Origin: Actinomycetes bacterium
Lineage (GTDB): Bacteria > Actinomycetota > CALGFH01
Assembly (NCBI GenBank): GCA_036000965.1
Contig: DASYUT010000109.1
Span: 1-45,796 of the forward strand
Length of the DNA: 45,796 nucleotides
Direction: 5' to 3'
The notes beneath the pieces were generated by a model. That model made no database searches. It was given only the letters and a program-made list of their open reading frames with translations, and was not told where the DNA came from. This document shows, piece by piece, positions 20,711 to 29,840 of the stretch. The translations under genes were made by a program, and so were the position numbers. The first letter of the stretch is position 1; each line of letters starts with the position of its first letter.

Positions 20711-22099
20711 ATGCAGGTGCACGACTCGATCCTGGACACCATGGGAGGGACGCCGCTCGTACGCCTGTCGCGGGTCGGCCGCGGGCTGGCCCCGACGGTC
20801 CTGGCCAAGGTCGAGTACCTCAACCCGGGCGGGTCGGTGAAGGACCGCATCGGGCTTGCCATGGTGGAGCGGGCCGAGCAGGCCGGGCTGCTCGGGCCGG
20901 GCGGCACGATCGTCGAGCCGACCAGCGGCAACACCGGCGCGGGGCTGGCCATCGTGGCCGCCCTCAAGGGCTACCGCTGCATCTTCACCATGCCCGACAA
21001 GGTCAGCCAGGAGAAGATCGCCCTCCTGCGCGGCTACGGGGCCGAGGTCGTGGTCACCCCGACGGCGGTGGCCCCGGAGTCGCCCGAGTCCTACTACGCG
21101 GTGGCCGACCGGCTCGCCGCCGAGATCCCAGGGGCGTTCCAGCCCAACCAGTACGCCAACCAGGCCAACCCGGAGGCCCACTACCAGACCACCGGGCCGG
21201 AGATCTGGGAGCAGACCGGCGGGGCGGTGGACGTGTTCGTCGCCGGCGTCGGCACCGGCGGCACGATCACCGGGGTGGGCCGCTACCTCAAGGAGCGCAA
21301 GCCGGGCACGCTGGTGGTGGGCGCCGACCCGGAGGGCTCGGTCTACTCCCAGCCCGACGACGTGCACACCTACCTGGTCGAGGGCGTCGGCGAGGACTTC
21401 TGGCCGGCGACCTTCGACAAGTCGGTGGTCGACCGCTACGTCACCGTGTCGGACCGGGACTCCTTCCAGACGACCCGCCGCCTGGCCCGCGAGGAGGGGC
21501 TGCTGGTCGGCGGCTCGGGAGGGCTGGCCGTGCACGCGGCGCTGGAGGTGGCCCGCGAGCACGGTCCGGACGCCACGATCGTGGTGCTCCTGCCCGACTC
21601 CGGCCGCGGCTACCTCTCCAAGATCTACAACGACGACTACATGCGCGAGCATGGCTTCCTGCCCCGGCAGCGGAGAGGCTCCCTGTCCGACGTGCTCGCC
21701 GGCAAGCTCCACCACAACACCCCGCCGCTGCTCACCGTGGCCTCCCACCAGCAGGTCAAGGAGGCGATCGACCTGCTCCACACCTGGTCGGTGAGCCAGC
21801 TCCCGGTGGTGTCGGGCGACGACCCGTCCGACGTGTCCAGCGTGGTCGGCTCGGTCCAGGAGGGGTCGCTGCTCGAGCGCCTGTTCCGCAAGCCCGAGGT
21901 GCTCGACGCGCAGGTCGTCGACGTGATGGACGCGCCCCTGCCCACCGTGGAGCAGCACGAGGCCGTCGAGGACGCCTTCGAGCTGCTCTCCAAGGGCCGC
22001 TCGACCGCCGTGCTGGTCACCGAGCACGGCCGGGCGGTGGGGGTCATGACCCGCTCCGACATCCTCGACTACCTGGCCGCCAGCAGCCGCTCCCGCTGA
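20711..22099 (+). CDS. cystathionine beta-synthase with C-terminal CBS domain pair
   Basis: The 462-residue protein has a fold-type II PLP domain (1-315) with the Schiff-base lysine in NPGGSVKDRIG (K44), the substrate loop EPTSGNTGAG and the phosphate loop GVGTGGTITG. Two CBS domains follow (about 340-460: VKEAIDLLHTWSVSQLPVV and VEDAFELLSKGRSTAVLV). This layout matches cystathionine beta-synthase, which condenses serine and homocysteine. Plain cysteine synthases lack the CBS pair. AAGGAGG (20695-20701) precedes the ATG by 9 bases. The cystathionine gamma-synthase/lyase gene downstream makes a transsulfuration module next to mca. Confidence 0.93.
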   Translation: MQVHDSILDTMGGTPLVRLSRVGRGLAPTVLAKVEYLNPGGSVKDRIGLAMVERAEQAGLLGPGGTIVEPTSGNTGAGLAIVAALKGYRCIFTMPDKVSQEKIALLRGYGAEVVVTPTAVAPESPESYYAVADRLAAEIPGAFQPNQYANQANPEAHYQTTGPEIWEQTGGAVDVFVAGVGTGGTITGVGRYLKERKPGTLVVGADPEGSVYSQPDDVHTYLVEGVGEDFWPATFDKSVVDRYVTVSDRDSFQTTRRLAREEGLLVGGSGGLAVHAALEVAREHGPDATIVVLLPDSGRGYLSKIYNDDYMREHGFLPRQRRGSLSDVLAGKLHHNTPPLLTVASHQQVKEAIDLLHTWSVSQLPVVSGDDPSDVSSVVGSVQEGSLLERLFRKPEVLDAQVVDVMDAPLPTVEQHEAVEDAFELLSKGRSTAVLVTEHGRAVGVMTRSDILDYLAASSRSR

Positions 22100-22202
22100 G
22101 CCCGGCGCCGACCGGGGAAACCTCGCCGGGGTCGCCACCGGGTGGTGTTCAATGGCGGTCGCCTCGCGAGAGAGGCTCGCGACCAGAACGGAGCAGAGCG
22201 AC

Positions 22203-23381
22203 ATGTCCGCCAACCGCCACCTCGAGTTCGAGACCAGGGCCGTGCACGTCGGCTCGGCGCCCGACCCGCAGACCGGGGCGGTCATCCCGCCCATCTACCA
22301 GACCTCGACCTTCGCCCAGGAGGGGGTCGGTGGCCACAAGGGCTACGAGTACGCCCGCACCGGCAACCCGACCCGGGCCAACCTGGAGGCGCTGCTCGCC
22401 TCCCTGGAGGGCGTGCCGGCGGGCGGGCCGGGTGGCGGCCTCTGCTTCGCCTCGGGCATGGCCGCCACCACCACCGTGCTGCAGACCCTGCGCCCCGGCG
22501 ACCACCTCGTGCTGTCCAGCGACGTGTACGGGGGGACCTACCGGGTCGCGGCCCGGCTGTTCGCCGAGTGGGGCCTTGCCGTCACCGCCGTCGACATGAC
22601 CAGCCTGGACGCGGTCAAGCAGGCGGTCCGCTCCGAGACCCGGCTGGTCTGGGTCGAGACGCCGACCAACCCGCTGCTCGGCGTGGTCGACGTCGCGGCA
22701 ACGGCCCAGCTCGCCCACGGGGCCGGCGCCCTCTGCGCGGTCGACAACACCTTCGCCACCCCCTACCTGCAGCAGCCCCTCGAGCTCGGCGCCGACGTGG
22801 TGGTCCACTCGGCCACCAAGTACCTCGGGGGCCACTCCGACACGGTCTCCGGCGCGCTCGTGACCAACCTGCCCGAGCTGTATGACCGCTGCAAGTTCCT
22901 GCAGAACGCGGCCGGGGCGGTGCCCGGGCCGATGGACTGCTGGCTGGTGCAGCGGGGGGTCAAGACGCTCCCGCTGCGCATGCGGGCCCACTGCCACAAC
23001 GCGATGCGGGTGGCCGCGTTCCTGGCGTCGCGGCCCGAGGTGGTCGAGGTCCGCTACCCGGGCCTGCCCGGCGACCCCGGGCACGAGCTGGCCGCCCGCC
23101 AGATGACCGGGTTCGGGGGGATGGTGTCGTTCCGGCCGGCCGGCGGCGTGGCCGCGGCCAAGCGGCTGGTGGCCGCCACCCGCGTGTTCACCCTGGCCGA
23201 GAGCCTCGGGGGGGTCGAGAGCCTGATCGAGCTGCCCGGCGAGATGACCCACGCGAGCGTGGCCGGCACCGACGCGGAGGTGCCCGCCGACCTGGTCCGC
23301 CTCTCAGTCGGCATCGAGCACCCCGACGACCTGGTCGCCGACCTCCGGCAGGCCGTCGCCGCCGCGGACGCCGCCGGCTGA
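22203..23381 (+). CDS. cystathionine gamma-synthase/gamma-lyase (Cys/Met metabolism PLP enzyme)
   Basis: The 392-residue protein is a Cys/Met-metabolism fold-type I PLP enzyme. It shows the active-site tyrosine segment YEYARTGNPTRANLE, the cofactor-binding ASGMAATTTVLQ, CAVDNTFATPYLQQPLELGAD, and the Schiff-base lysine in VHSATKYLGGHSD (K206). ESLGGVESLIELPGEMTH near the C-terminus is typical of cystathionine gamma-synthases and lyases, which cannot be told apart by eye. ATG 22203 has GGAG 8 bases upstream; an in-frame ATG at 22152 is less well supported. It lies 103 bp after the CBS gene on the same strand. I looked for a SAM riboswitch in that gap and did not recognise one. Confidence 0.92.
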   Translation: MSANRHLEFETRAVHVGSAPDPQTGAVIPPIYQTSTFAQEGVGGHKGYEYARTGNPTRANLEALLASLEGVPAGGPGGGLCFASGMAATTTVLQTLRPGDHLVLSSDVYGGTYRVAARLFAEWGLAVTAVDMTSLDAVKQAVRSETRLVWVETPTNPLLGVVDVAATAQLAHGAGALCAVDNTFATPYLQQPLELGADVVVHSATKYLGGHSDTVSGALVTNLPELYDRCKFLQNAAGAVPGPMDCWLVQRGVKTLPLRMRAHCHNAMRVAAFLASRPEVVEVRYPGLPGDPGHELAARQMTGFGGMVSFRPAGGVAAAKRLVAATRVFTLAESLGGVESLIELPGEMTHASVAGTDAEVPADLVRLSVGIEHPDDLVADLRQAVAAADAAG

Positions 23382-23403
23382 CCCCGGCGACGCCTTGGAC
23401 CCT

Positions 23404-23952
23404 ATGGCGCACGGGGACCCCGGCCTGGCCCGCGGGGACCCCGGTCTGGTGGTCCGGACCGCCACCCAGGCCGACGTCGACACCCTGGTCGAGCTGTACG
23501 CCGCCGTCGCCGCCGAGGGGCGCTGGATCGCCGGGGAGGCGCCCGTGGACCGCGACCAGCGCCGGGCGCGCATGGCGGCGATGCTGGAGCGGGCCGACGT
23601 GGCCATGTTCGTGGCCGAGGCCGGCGGCCGGGCGGTCGGCCAGCTCGGCATCGAACTGGCCCGTTACGGCGTGGCCGACCTGGGGATGCTGGTGGCCGAG
23701 GGCTGGCGTGGCCGCGGCGTGGGCAGCGCCCTCATGGAGGCCGCCATCGGCTGGGCCCGCGACGCCGGCGCCCACAAGATCGCCCTGCAGGTGTGGCCGC
23801 ACAACCAGGCCGGCATCGCCCTGTACGAGAAGTTCGGCTTCGAGCGCGAGGGCTACCTGCGGCGGCACTACCGCCGGCGCAGCGGCGAGCTGTGGGACGC
23901 CGTGGTCATGGGTCTGCTGCTTCCCGAGCCCGGCTCCCCCGAGGCCCGCTGA
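23404..23952 (+). CDS. GNAT-family N-acetyltransferase
   Basis: The 182-residue protein has the GNAT fold. Motif A, the acetyl-CoA pyrophosphate loop, is LGMLVAEGWRGRGVGSALMEAAIGWAR, and motif B is IALQVWPHNQAGIALYEKFGFEREG. The end, YRRRSGELWDAVVMGLLL, resembles small-molecule or protein N-acetyltransferases whose substrate cannot be told. ATG 23404 and TTG 23395 are both possible; neither has a good ribosome site. It follows the transsulfuration genes by 22 bp and converges on arfB. Confidence 0.87.
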   Translation: MAHGDPGLARGDPGLVVRTATQADVDTLVELYAAVAAEGRWIAGEAPVDRDQRRARMAAMLERADVAMFVAEAGGRAVGQLGIELARYGVADLGMLVAEGWRGRGVGSALMEAAIGWARDAGAHKIALQVWPHNQAGIALYEKFGFEREGYLRRHYRRRSGELWDAVVMGLLLPEPGSPEAR

Positions 23953-24055
23953 CCCGGGCCGCCCAGCCGCCCACCTGGTTTGCCTGCAACGCCCGCGGGC
24001 TACGTGGGACCGGTGGGGACCCGATGCGAAGGAGCGGAGAGGACGTCGAGTCGGC

Positions 24056-24487
24056 TCACTCCTCGGGGTGAGGTGGCTGGCGCAGCCGCTTGGTGGCGGC
24101 TCGGCGCTGCTTGGCCGCGAGCCGGCGAGCAGCGGCCGCGCGGCTGGGTTGGGTGGGGCGGCGGGTGCGGGGCACGGCCAGAGCGGTGGCGAGCAGCTCG
24201 GCGAACCGCTCCACGGCCGCGCGGCGGTTGGCCAGCTGGCTGCGCTGGGTCTGGGCCACCACCCGCAAGGTCCCGTCCTGGCTGAGCCGTCCGCGCAGCC
24301 GGCGCGCGGCCCGCTCCTTCTCCTCGGCGGTCAGCGACTGGGAACCGGCCAGGTCGAACCGGAGCTCGACCCGCGAGTCGGTGGTGTTGACCCCCTGGCC
24401 GCCCGGCCCGGAGGAGCGGCTCGCCCTGAACTCGAGCTCCTCGACCGGGATCGCCACCCGGTCGGTGACCCGGACCGTCTCAGCCAC
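24056..24487 (-). CDS. arfB: ribosome rescue hydrolase ArfB (YaeJ-like)
   Basis: The 143-residue protein has the class I release-factor catalytic domain without a codon-recognition domain. The GGQ motif is in RASRSSGPGGQGVNTTDSRV (GGQ at 29-31), followed by VELRFDL. The Lys/Arg-rich C-terminal tail (RRLAAKQRRAATKRLRQ) is the part that ArfB inserts in the empty mRNA channel of stalled ribosomes. It frees ribosomes stuck on truncated mRNAs by peptidyl-tRNA hydrolysis. The start codon overlaps the end of the GH15 gene by 8 bp, so the two are translated from one message. Confidence 0.93.
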   Translation of the reverse strand: MAETVRVTDRVAIPVEELEFRASRSSGPGGQGVNTTDSRVELRFDLAGSQSLTAEEKERAARRLRGRLSQDGTLRVVAQTQRSQLANRRAAVERFAELLATALAVPRTRRPTQPSRAAAARRLAAKQRRAATKRLRQPPHPEE

Positions 24488-26279
24488 GGCCGCCGTCCGG
24501 AGCCCGGACCGACCGGCCCGCCACCAGGTGGCGGGCGGTGTTGACCAGGGGGACGTGGGAGAACGCCTGGGGGAAGTTGCCCAGCAGCCGGCCGGACTTG
24601 GGGTCGTACTCCTCGGCGAGCAGGCCGACGTCGTTGCGGAGGTCGAGCAGGCGCTCGAACAGCTCGAGGGCCTCGTCGTGCCTGCCGGTCAGGGCGAGGT
24701 TGTCGGCCAGCCAGAAGCTGCACGCGAGGAAGGCGCCCTCGCCGGCGGGCAGGCCGTCGACGGCCTCGGCCGCGTCCGGGGGGTAGCGGAGCACGAAGCC
24801 GTCCAGCATCAGCTCCCGCTCGATGGCGGCGATCGTGCCCCGCATCCGCGGGTCGGTCGCGGGCAAGAAGCCGACCAGCGGGATCATGAGCAGGCTGGCG
24901 TCGAGCTGCTTCGACCCGTAGTACTGCACGAACGACCCTAGCTCGGCGTCGTAGCCCTCGCGCAGGACCTCCTCGTGGATCTCGCGGCGGAGCGCGCGCC
25001 AGCGGCCGAGCGGGCCGTGCTCGCCGTAGAACTCGACCGCCTTGACCGCCCGGTCCACCGCCACCCAGGCCATCACCTTGGAGTAGGTGAAGTGCCGGCG
25101 CGGGCCTCGGACCTCCCAGATCCCCTCGTCGGGCTGGCGCCAGTTGGACTCGAGGAAGTCCATCAGGGCCCGCTCGAGGTCCCACGACGAAATGGCCGCC
25201 GGGACGCCGAGGGCGCGAGCCAGGTAGAGCGAGTCCATGACCTCGCCGTACACGTCGAGCTGGAACTGCTTGACGGCCGCGTTGCCGGTCCGGACCGGCG
25301 CCGACCCCTCGTAGCCGGGCAGCCAGTCCAGCGTCAGCTCGTCGATGCGCCGCTCGCCGGCGACCCCGTAGAGGATCTGTATCTGCTCGGGCGCACCGGC
25401 CACGGCCCGCAGCAGCCACTCGCGCCAGGCCCTGGCTTCCTTCTTGGCCCCGGCCATCATGAGCGCGTACAGGGTGAAGGTTGCGTCCCGGAGCCAGCAG
25501 TAGCGGTAGTCCCAGTTGCGCACCCCGCCGAGCGCCTCGGGCAGCGAGGTGGTCGGGGCGGCCACGATGCCGCCGGTCGGTATGTAGGTGAGCGCCTTGA
25601 GGGTGAGCAGGGAGCGGTACACGGCGTCCCGCCAGGGGCCGTCCCAGACGAGCTGGCCGGCCCACTGCCGCCACCAGGACTCGGTCTGCTGCACCGCCTG
25701 CACCGGGTCGATGGCGCGGGGCGCGGACTTGTGCGACCAGTGCCAGGTGAGCATGAACGGCACCTGCTCACCCTCGGCCACGGTGAACTCGGCCACGCTG
25801 GTGAGGTTGTGCCCCCGCACCTTGACCGGGGTGCGCAGCCATACCGAGTCGGGCCCGCCGATGGCGTGCAGCCCGCCGTCGACGTGGCGCACCCAGGGGA
25901 TGATCGAGCCATAGTCGAAGCGGACGATCAGCTCCATCCGCATGGGCACCCGGCCGCGCACCCCCTCCACCACGCGGGCGACGTCGGGGTCGTGCTGGCG
26001 GGGCGGCATGCAGTCGACCACCCGGACGACCCCGTCCCGGGTGTGGAACTCGGTCTCGAGCACCAGGGTGTCGCCCCGGTAGCGGCGCCGGACCCCGGTG
26101 ACCTCCGCGGCTGGGGCGATGAGCCAGCGCCCGTGGCGCTCGTCGCCGAGCAGGGCCGCGAAGCAGGCCCGGGAGTCGAACCGGGGCAGGCAGAGCCAGT
26201 CGACCGAGCCGCCGCGGCTCACCAGGGCCGCGGTGTGGGTGTCCCCGATGATCGCGTAGTCCTCGATCGGCGCTGGCAT
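24480..26279 (-). CDS. GH15 glycoside hydrolase (trehalase/glucoamylase-like)
   Basis: The 599-residue protein has the bacterial GH15 layout. An N-terminal beta domain (IEDYAIIGDTHTAALVSRGGSVDWLCLPRFDS) precedes an (alpha/alpha)6 barrel with TGGIVAAPTTSLPEALGG, RNWDYRYCWLRDATF, DWLPGYEGSAPVRTGNAA, EGIWEVRG, and the C-terminal AEEYDPKSGRLLGNFPQAFSHVPLVNTA. The close match in motifs to mycobacterial GH15 trehalases suggests trehalose or an alpha-glucan as substrate. No signal peptide is seen, so it is cytoplasmic. ATG 26279 is chosen because GAGGGA lies just upstream. With TreS elsewhere in the window it fits trehalose turnover. arfB overlaps its 3' end. Confidence 0.9.
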   Translation of the reverse strand: MPAPIEDYAIIGDTHTAALVSRGGSVDWLCLPRFDSRACFAALLGDERHGRWLIAPAAEVTGVRRRYRGDTLVLETEFHTRDGVVRVVDCMPPRQHDPDVARVVEGVRGRVPMRMELIVRFDYGSIIPWVRHVDGGLHAIGGPDSVWLRTPVKVRGHNLTSVAEFTVAEGEQVPFMLTWHWSHKSAPRAIDPVQAVQQTESWWRQWAGQLVWDGPWRDAVYRSLLTLKALTYIPTGGIVAAPTTSLPEALGGVRNWDYRYCWLRDATFTLYALMMAGAKKEARAWREWLLRAVAGAPEQIQILYGVAGERRIDELTLDWLPGYEGSAPVRTGNAAVKQFQLDVYGEVMDSLYLARALGVPAAISSWDLERALMDFLESNWRQPDEGIWEVRGPRRHFTYSKVMAWVAVDRAVKAVEFYGEHGPLGRWRALRREIHEEVLREGYDAELGSFVQYYGSKQLDASLLMIPLVGFLPATDPRMRGTIAAIERELMLDGFVLRYPPDAAEAVDGLPAGEGAFLACSFWLADNLALTGRHDEALELFERLLDLRNDVGLLAEEYDPKSGRLLGNFPQAFSHVPLVNTARHLVAGRSVRAPDGGRG

Positions 26280-26347
26280 CGCTCGTCCCTCGTGCGTGCG
26301 GCCACGTCCCGGCATTGGCTGATCTGGTTCGCAGTATGGCAAACGTC

Positions 26348-26415
26348 GTGCCGCCCGAGTGGGGCTCCCCGCGACCTGTGGGTGCCGCCCGAGCGGGGCG
26401 GCCCGCTACCCGTGG
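26348..26415. repeat. 34-bp tandem repeat between GH15 and MFS genes
   Basis: Two adjacent imperfect 34-bp units (26348-26381, 26382-26415) each start GTGCCGCCCGAG. A -10-like TACACT (26417-26422) follows immediately, so the units occupy the upstream promoter region of the MFS gene and could bind a regulator. Confidence 0.7.
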
Positions 26416-26454
26416 GTACACTGGCGGAGCCTCCCCTGCCCGCAAGGACGAGCC

Positions 26455-28128
26455 GTGGCCGCAGACCGCCCGACCCCGACCCCCCAGGCGTCGGCCTGGG
26501 CCCCGCTCGCCGAGCCCGCGTTCCGCGCCCTGTGGATCGCCGCGCTCGCCTCCAACATCGGCTTGTGGATGCAGAACGTCGGCGCGGTGTGGCTCATGAC
26601 CGAGCTGTCGCGCTCCGCGGTGCTCATCGCCTTGGTGCAGACCGCCACCAGCCTGCCCGTCATGCTGGTCGGGCTGCCCGCCGGGGCCATGGCCGACGTG
26701 TTCGACCGGCGCCGGCTGCTGCTCGCCACCCAGTCGTGGATGCTCGCCTCGGCCGCGGCGCTGGCGCTGCTCACGTCCGCCGGGGTGGCCACGCCCTGGC
26801 TGGTGCTGGCGCTGACGTTCGCGCTCGGGCTCGGCAACGCGGTCAACGGCCCGGCCTGGCAGGCGGTCATCCCGGAGCTGGTGGGGGCCGACCAGACGCC
26901 GGCTGCGGTGGCCCTGAACAGCGTGCAGTTCAACATCGGCCGGGCGCTCGGGCCGGCCCTCGGGGGCCTGGTCGTGGCCACGGCCGGCCCAGCCGCCGTG
27001 TTCGGCCTCAACGCACTGTCGTTCCTCGGCGTGATCGTGGTGCTGTGGCGCTGGCGCCGCCCCGAGCGGGACGTCCTGGGCGCCGGCGAGCGGGTGGTCG
27101 GGGCGATCGGCGCCGGCCTGCGCTACGTGCGCCACGCGCCCGCGCTACGGGCCGTGCTCTACCGCACCAGCCTGTTCGTGCTGCCCGCGAGCGCTCTGTG
27201 GGCGCTGCTGCCGCTGGTGGCCACGCGCGAGCTCCACCTCAGCGCGACCGGCTACGGCCTGCTCCTCGGCGGCCTCGGCGCCGGCTCCATCGTCGGCGCG
27301 ACCTTGCTGCCCAGGATCCGCAGCCGCCTGCCGATCGACCCGCGGCTCGTCGCGGGCACGCTCCTGATGGCCGCCTCGCTGCTGGTGCTCGCGCTGGTCC
27401 GGTCGTTGCCGGTGGTGCTCGTCGCCATGCTGGCCGCCGGCGTCGCCTGGGTGTCGGTGCTCACCAGCTTCAACGTCGCCACCCGCAGCGTGGTGCCCAG
27501 GTGGGTGCAGGCCAGGGCCCTTGCCGTCTACCTGCTGGTGTTCCAGGGCAGCCTCGCGCTCGGCAGCCTCGCCTGGGGGGTGGTCGCGGCCAGGCTCGGG
27601 GTCACCCGCGCGATCCTGGCCGCGGCGCTCCTGCTCGTGGCCGGCCTGGCCGGCGCGCTCCGCTGGCGCCTGCACGGCATCGCGTCGATCGACCTGACAC
27701 CCTCGGTCCGCCCCGAGCCGGAGGTGGTGGACGAGCCCGAGCCCGACGACGGTCCCGTGCTGGTCCTGGTCGAGTACCGCATCGAGCCGTCCCGGGCCGA
27801 GGACTTCGTGGTCGCCATGCGGGCCCTGCGCCAGGTGCGTCGGCGCGACGGCGCCTACCGCTGGGGGCTGTGGAGCGACGTGGTCGACCCAGCCCGCTAC
27901 GTCGAGACGTTCGTGGTCCGCTCCTGGGCGGAGCACCTGCGCCAGCACGAGCGGTTCACCGTCGAGGACATGCTCGTGCGCGAGCGCGTCCAGTCGTTCC
28001 ACGTCGGCGACGGGCCGCCGGCCGTCTCCCACCTGATCCATCCCGACGCCGCCATCGGCAGGCAGCGCCGCTGGGTGCGCTCGACCCGGCCCGGCACCCG
28101 CAGCCGCCCCGGCCCAGACCGCGACTGA
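26455..28128 (+). CDS. MFS_3-type transporter with C-terminal monooxygenase-like domain
   Basis: The 557-residue protein has about 11-12 hydrophobic helices (for example FRALWIAALASNIGLWMQNV, LPVMLVGLPAGAMADVFDRRRLL and GYGLLLGGLGAGSIVGATLL) and the MFS loop GAMADVFDRRRLLL. A soluble C-terminal domain of about 110 residues follows (VLVLVEYRIEPSRAEDFVVAM, RDGAYRWGLW, YVETFVVRSWAEHLRQHERF). It resembles the ABM domain often fused to this exporter family (PF05977/EntS-like). The transported compound is unknown. GTG 26455 has AAGGA 6 bases upstream. It is divergent from GH15. Confidence 0.88.
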   Translation: MAADRPTPTPQASAWAPLAEPAFRALWIAALASNIGLWMQNVGAVWLMTELSRSAVLIALVQTATSLPVMLVGLPAGAMADVFDRRRLLLATQSWMLASAAALALLTSAGVATPWLVLALTFALGLGNAVNGPAWQAVIPELVGADQTPAAVALNSVQFNIGRALGPALGGLVVATAGPAAVFGLNALSFLGVIVVLWRWRRPERDVLGAGERVVGAIGAGLRYVRHAPALRAVLYRTSLFVLPASALWALLPLVATRELHLSATGYGLLLGGLGAGSIVGATLLPRIRSRLPIDPRLVAGTLLMAASLLVLALVRSLPVVLVAMLAAGVAWVSVLTSFNVATRSVVPRWVQARALAVYLLVFQGSLALGSLAWGVVAARLGVTRAILAAALLLVAGLAGALRWRLHGIASIDLTPSVRPEPEVVDEPEPDDGPVLVLVEYRIEPSRAEDFVVAMRALRQVRRRDGAYRWGLWSDVVDPARYVETFVVRSWAEHLRQHERFTVEDMLVRERVQSFHVGDGPPAVSHLIHPDAAIGRQRRWVRSTRPGTRSRPGPDRD

Positions 28129-28262
28129 GCCGCGCTGGGGTGCTCGAGTCCGCCGCCGGGGAACCTGGCGCGTACCGGGGAAGCTGGCGCGCATCAGGCC
28201 CCGCTCGCAGGTTGCGGAACCTGGTCAGCGACGGGCGGAACCGGTTGAGGGAAACCCGGCGC

Positions 28263-28295
28263 GCGTCGGGCCCCCACTTGCTGGGGGCCCGACGC
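28263..28295. terminator. perfect 14-bp bidirectional hairpin
   Basis: GCGTCGGGCCCCCA (28263-28276) and its exact complement (28282-28295) enclose a 5-nt loop. It lies between the convergent MFS gene and sigma-factor gene, where it could end transcription from both sides. There is no U-tract. Confidence 0.7.
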
Positions 28296-28409
28296 GGCCT
28301 CGAGCACGTCGAGGCGGCGAGGGCGGGGTCTCGGCCCTCGCACCGGGCCTTGCCGCCGCGCCGGTGTTCCAAACGGGCGGCGGTTGACCCGGCGTGGCGG
28401 AACCGCCGG

Positions 28410-29237
28410 TCAGGCATCCACCAGCTGCGCCCGCATGCGCTCGATCGCGCGCCTGAGCAGGCGCGACACATGCATCTGGGAGATCCGCATGCGGACTGCG
28501 ATCTCGTCCTGGGTCAGCTCCTCGACGTAGCGGAGGAGCACGATCTCGCGCTCCCGCTCGGGCAGCCGGCTGACCAGGTGGGGCAGGACGAGCAGGTCCT
28601 CCCTCTCCTCGCGGAAGCCGGTCTCGACGACGAAGTCGCCGAGCACGGCGTCGCCGTCCTCGCCGGCCGGCTGGTCGAGCGAGGGCGCCGAACGGGTCTG
28701 GGCCACCTCGATCGCCTCGAGCACTTCGTCCTCGGTCGCCTTCAGGTGCTCGGCCAGCTCGGCCACGGTGGGGGAGTGCCCCAGCTGCTGGGGCAGCTCG
28801 TCGATGGCCCGGCACAGGCGCAGGGCCAGGTCCTTGGCGCCCCGCGGCACGCGGATGCGCCAGCTGGCGTCCCGCAGGTGGCGCTTGATCTCGCCGATCA
28901 CGGTGGCGACGGCGTAGGGGATGAACGGGTTGGCCCGGTCCGGCTCGTAGCGGTCGACCGCCTTCACCAGGCCGAGCCGGGCGACCTGGCGGAGGTCGTC
29001 GAGCGGGATGGAGCGGTTGCCCCTGTAGCGGTCGGCCAGCCGGTCAGCCAGGCCGAGGTAGGCCAGGATGATCCGCTCTCGCAGCGCGGGGTCCCTGGTC
29101 TGCGCGTACACCTGGAACCAGCCCTCGACCCGCTGCACCGCGGCCTCGTCGTCGGGGCGGACCTCCAGGGGGGGCTCGTCGTGGGGAACCGGAGCAGGGA
29201 GTCGCTCAAGCTCAGTTTCGAGGACTGCGGACGCCAT
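28410..29237 (-). CDS. SigB/SigF-type RNA polymerase sigma factor
   Basis: The 275-residue protein is a group 3 sigma-70 factor. Region 2 is LADRLADRYRGNRSIPLDDLRQVARLGLVKAVDRYEPDRANPF with IGEIKRHLRD. Region 3 is RVPRGAKDLALRLCRAIDEL with SPTVAELAEHL. Region 4 has LPEREREIVLLRYVEELTQDEIAVRMRISQMHVSRLLRRAIERM. These are the marks of the SigB/SigF stress and sporulation-type subfamily. No RsbW-type anti-sigma factor is beside it, unlike many such loci. ATG 29237 is preceded by ACGGAGG at 5 bases; an open frame extends upstream without support. Stress control of neighbours such as GH15 is possible but not shown. Confidence 0.92.
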   Translation of the reverse strand: MASAVLETELERLPAPVPHDEPPLEVRPDDEAAVQRVEGWFQVYAQTRDPALRERIILAYLGLADRLADRYRGNRSIPLDDLRQVARLGLVKAVDRYEPDRANPFIPYAVATVIGEIKRHLRDASWRIRVPRGAKDLALRLCRAIDELPQQLGHSPTVAELAEHLKATEDEVLEAIEVAQTRSAPSLDQPAGEDGDAVLGDFVVETGFREEREDLLVLPHLVSRLPEREREIVLLRYVEELTQDEIAVRMRISQMHVSRLLRRAIERMRAQLVDA

Positions 29238-29405
29238 CAGAACCTCCGTGAGGTGCTGCCGGCCCGCAGGGACAAGGCGGGACTCGAGCTCTTCGGTCTG
29301 GCTTCTCATTGTCCTGGACCCACGCGGGTAAACCTGCGCCGACACAGAACTTTCCTACCAAATCCGGCCTGCCACCAGGGTTGTATCCTGCTGCTCGGGG
29401 TTCAC

Positions 29406-29840
29406 TCACCGGGCCGACCACCAGGCCCAGGCGCGCGGGGTGACCGCGACGACCGGGCCGGGCGGGCGCTGGGACCGGTAGGCGGGGTAGCGGCCGGCCA
29501 GCGCGTCCAGGGCGGCGTCGGCCGCCCGGCCCTGGACCACCGAGGCCGTGCCCTGCAGCTCCACCCACCACAGCTCGGCCCAGTCGTCGCTGTAGTGGTC
29601 CACCAGCAGGGCGACCCGCGGCTCGGCCTCCAGGTCGGCCAGGCGGCGGAGCCGCCGGCCCCGCTTGGGCTTCACGGCGTCCACCGCCCACACCGCCACG
29701 CCCTCGTGCCAGGCGAACGTCACCGGGACGAGCCGGGGGCCGCCAGGCGGGGCGGTGGCCAGCCGGGCCACCCGGCCGGCCACGAACCGTGCCAGCACCT
29801 CCGTGGGCGGCCCCTCGGGTCCCGCGCGCCCGCCGGTCAC
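29406..29840 (-). CDS. PPOX-class, probably F420-dependent, oxidoreductase (TIGR03668-like)
   Basis: The 144-residue protein has a split-barrel flavin/F420-binding fold: VLARFVAGRVARLATAPPGGPRLVPVTFAW, then VKPKRGRRLRRLADLEAEPRVALLVDHYSDDWAELWWVELQG and YPAYRSQRPPGPVVAVTPRAWAWWS. HYSDDWAELWWV and the KYP/RYPAYR-like end are hallmarks of the actinobacterial Rv0121c group, proposed to use F420. The start is decided by the ribosome site: GGGAGG (29847-29853) is 7 bases before GTG 29840 but only one base before the in-frame ATG 29846. It lies 168 bp upstream of the sigma gene on the same strand. Confidence 0.85.
   Translation of the reverse strand: MTGGRAGPEGPPTEVLARFVAGRVARLATAPPGGPRLVPVTFAWHEGVAVWAVDAVKPKRGRRLRRLADLEAEPRVALLVDHYSDDWAELWWVELQGTASVVQGRAADAALDALAGRYPAYRSQRPPGPVVAVTPRAWAWWSAR

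Noticed and set aside
22100-22202. Possible SAM riboswitch before the cystathionine gamma-synthase gene
   Set aside because: No SAM-I, SAM-II or SAM-IV core pattern was recognised in the 103-bp spacer; it is too short for SAM-I/IV with an expression platform.
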